Shown here piece after piece: positions 63,713 through 64,000 of a stretch of 64,000 nt of DNA. The stretch comes from Sneathiella chungangensis (GTDB lineage: Bacteria; Pseudomonadota; Alphaproteobacteria; Sneathiellales; Sneathiellaceae). Below the pieces are notes generated by a model, which saw only the letters and a list, made by a program, of their open reading frames with translations, ran no database searches and had not been told where the DNA came from. The translations under genes were made by a program, and so were the position numbers. The number at the start of each line of letters is the position of its first letter. The first letter of the stretch is position 1. The DNA is taken from assembly GCF_009882935.1 (NCBI RefSeq), contig NZ_WTVA01000001.1, positions 410,568 through 474,567 of the forward strand, given 5' to 3'.

Positions 63713-64000
63713 GGTGCTGTCAGACGAATGCGACCCCGTCTCTGTTTGACGCAAATTGCCAGTAAGGCGCCCCTACTATGCCGCACTAAGTTGCCGCCAC
63801 TCGGCCAGTGCGGTATTTCTTTGAAGCTTGTATATTTTTCGCTTGGTTAAGTGACGCTCATGGTTGAAGTGGTTGTGGAATGATGAGTGGATTGAGACGA
63901 ACTTCTGCAAACTTCGCCCGCGCCTGAATTTTAGCATCGCCTGCTCTCGTCGCCGGAAAGGAAGATGGGAGTTCTCACAGCGATTGTTCAACCAACGACC
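63713..64000 (-). mobile_element. IS6-family insertion sequence, 3' end, continues past the window
   Basis: Begins with the terminal sequence GGTGCTGTCAGACGAATGCG, followed after about 60 bases by the stop codon of an IS6-type transposase gene on the minus strand. The rest of the element lies beyond the right edge. Confidence 0.8.
63776..64000 (-). CDS. IS6-family transposase, C-terminal part
   Basis: The last 74 residues are visible in an uninterrupted frame running off the right edge. They contain WLNNRCENSHLPFRRREQAMLKFR, which includes the third acidic catalytic residue region (Glu in the N-x-x-E-N-SH motif) of IS6/IS26-type DDE transposases. ERHLTKRKIYKLQRNTALAEWRQL follows, typical of their C-termini. 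IS6 elements move by replicative transposition and often bracket mobile cassettes. Confidence 0.88.
   Translation of the reverse strand, partial: GRWLNNRCENSHLPFRRREQAMLKFRRGRSLQKFVSIHSSFHNHFNHERHLTKRKIYKLQRNTALAEWRQLSAA

Overview
The window looks like chromosomal DNA of a free-living, flagellated alphaproteobacterium. The signs are a CckA-type hybrid kinase next to flhB-fliR-fliQ-fliE-flgC-flgB, an alphaproteobacterial recA and icd, and an Atm1-type ABC exporter. A Rhodospirillales/Sneathiella-like host is only a guess from gene order. I saw no rRNA, tRNA or CRISPR array.

Layout. 1-10.5 kb is housekeeping: the end of an RND pump, psd-pssA for phosphatidylethanolamine synthesis, an Atm1-like exporter, a LysM protein, two c-type cytochromes, a LOG-family hydrolase, icd and recA. 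10.7-20.8 kb is cell-cycle and flagellar: cckA, the flagellar export gate and rod genes on the minus strand, then a short FlhB-C-like gene, fliO, fliP and a second FlgC-like gene on the plus strand. Between fliP and the FlgC-like gene sits a membrane-anchored EndoU-like RNase with a small partner gene that could be its immunity protein. A phosphopantetheinyl transferase and a hemerythrin with a perfect FNR-type box follow.

22.3-35.8 kb is a 2-aminoethylphosphonate locus. It has an ABC importer (PhnS, PhnT, fused permease) and the hydrolytic PhnW-PhnY-PhnA route to acetate plus phosphate. A LysR regulator is divergent from it. Next to the regulator is a second arm: a PhnZ/TmpB-like HD oxygenase, a DMGDH-like flavoprotein with GcvT domains, and a choline-kinase-like enzyme. 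This may extend the pathway to N-methylated or hydroxylated phosphonates.

36-44 kb is a sugar or sugar-acid module: TRAP transporter, SMP-30 lactonase, Gfo/Idh/MocA dehydrogenase and GntR regulator. Divergent from these are an isopropylmalate/tartrate-dehydrogenase-like enzyme, an ABM-domain protein and methylglyoxal synthase. 44.4-56.2 kb fits the D-apiose/D-apionate pathway: ribose-type ABC importer, ApsD-like dehydrogenase, ApnL-like lactonase, ApnO-like oxidoisomerase, OiaK-like kinase and a RuBisCO-like protein, with a GntR regulator. 57.6-63.2 kb is a further sugar ABC importer with an SMP-30 lactonase. It is flanked by same-orientation fragments of IS6-family elements at 56.4-56.7 kb and 63.6-64.0 kb.

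Two patterns cross these modules. A motif close to CTGGTATGATCAATATA recurs before the RuBisCO-like gene, in the apnO/oiaK divergent promoter, before the apiose-cluster GntR gene and upstream of the last ABC operon, suggesting one regulon. In all four transport operons a strong hairpin lies directly after the solute-binding-protein gene, a probable device for making more binding protein than membrane components.
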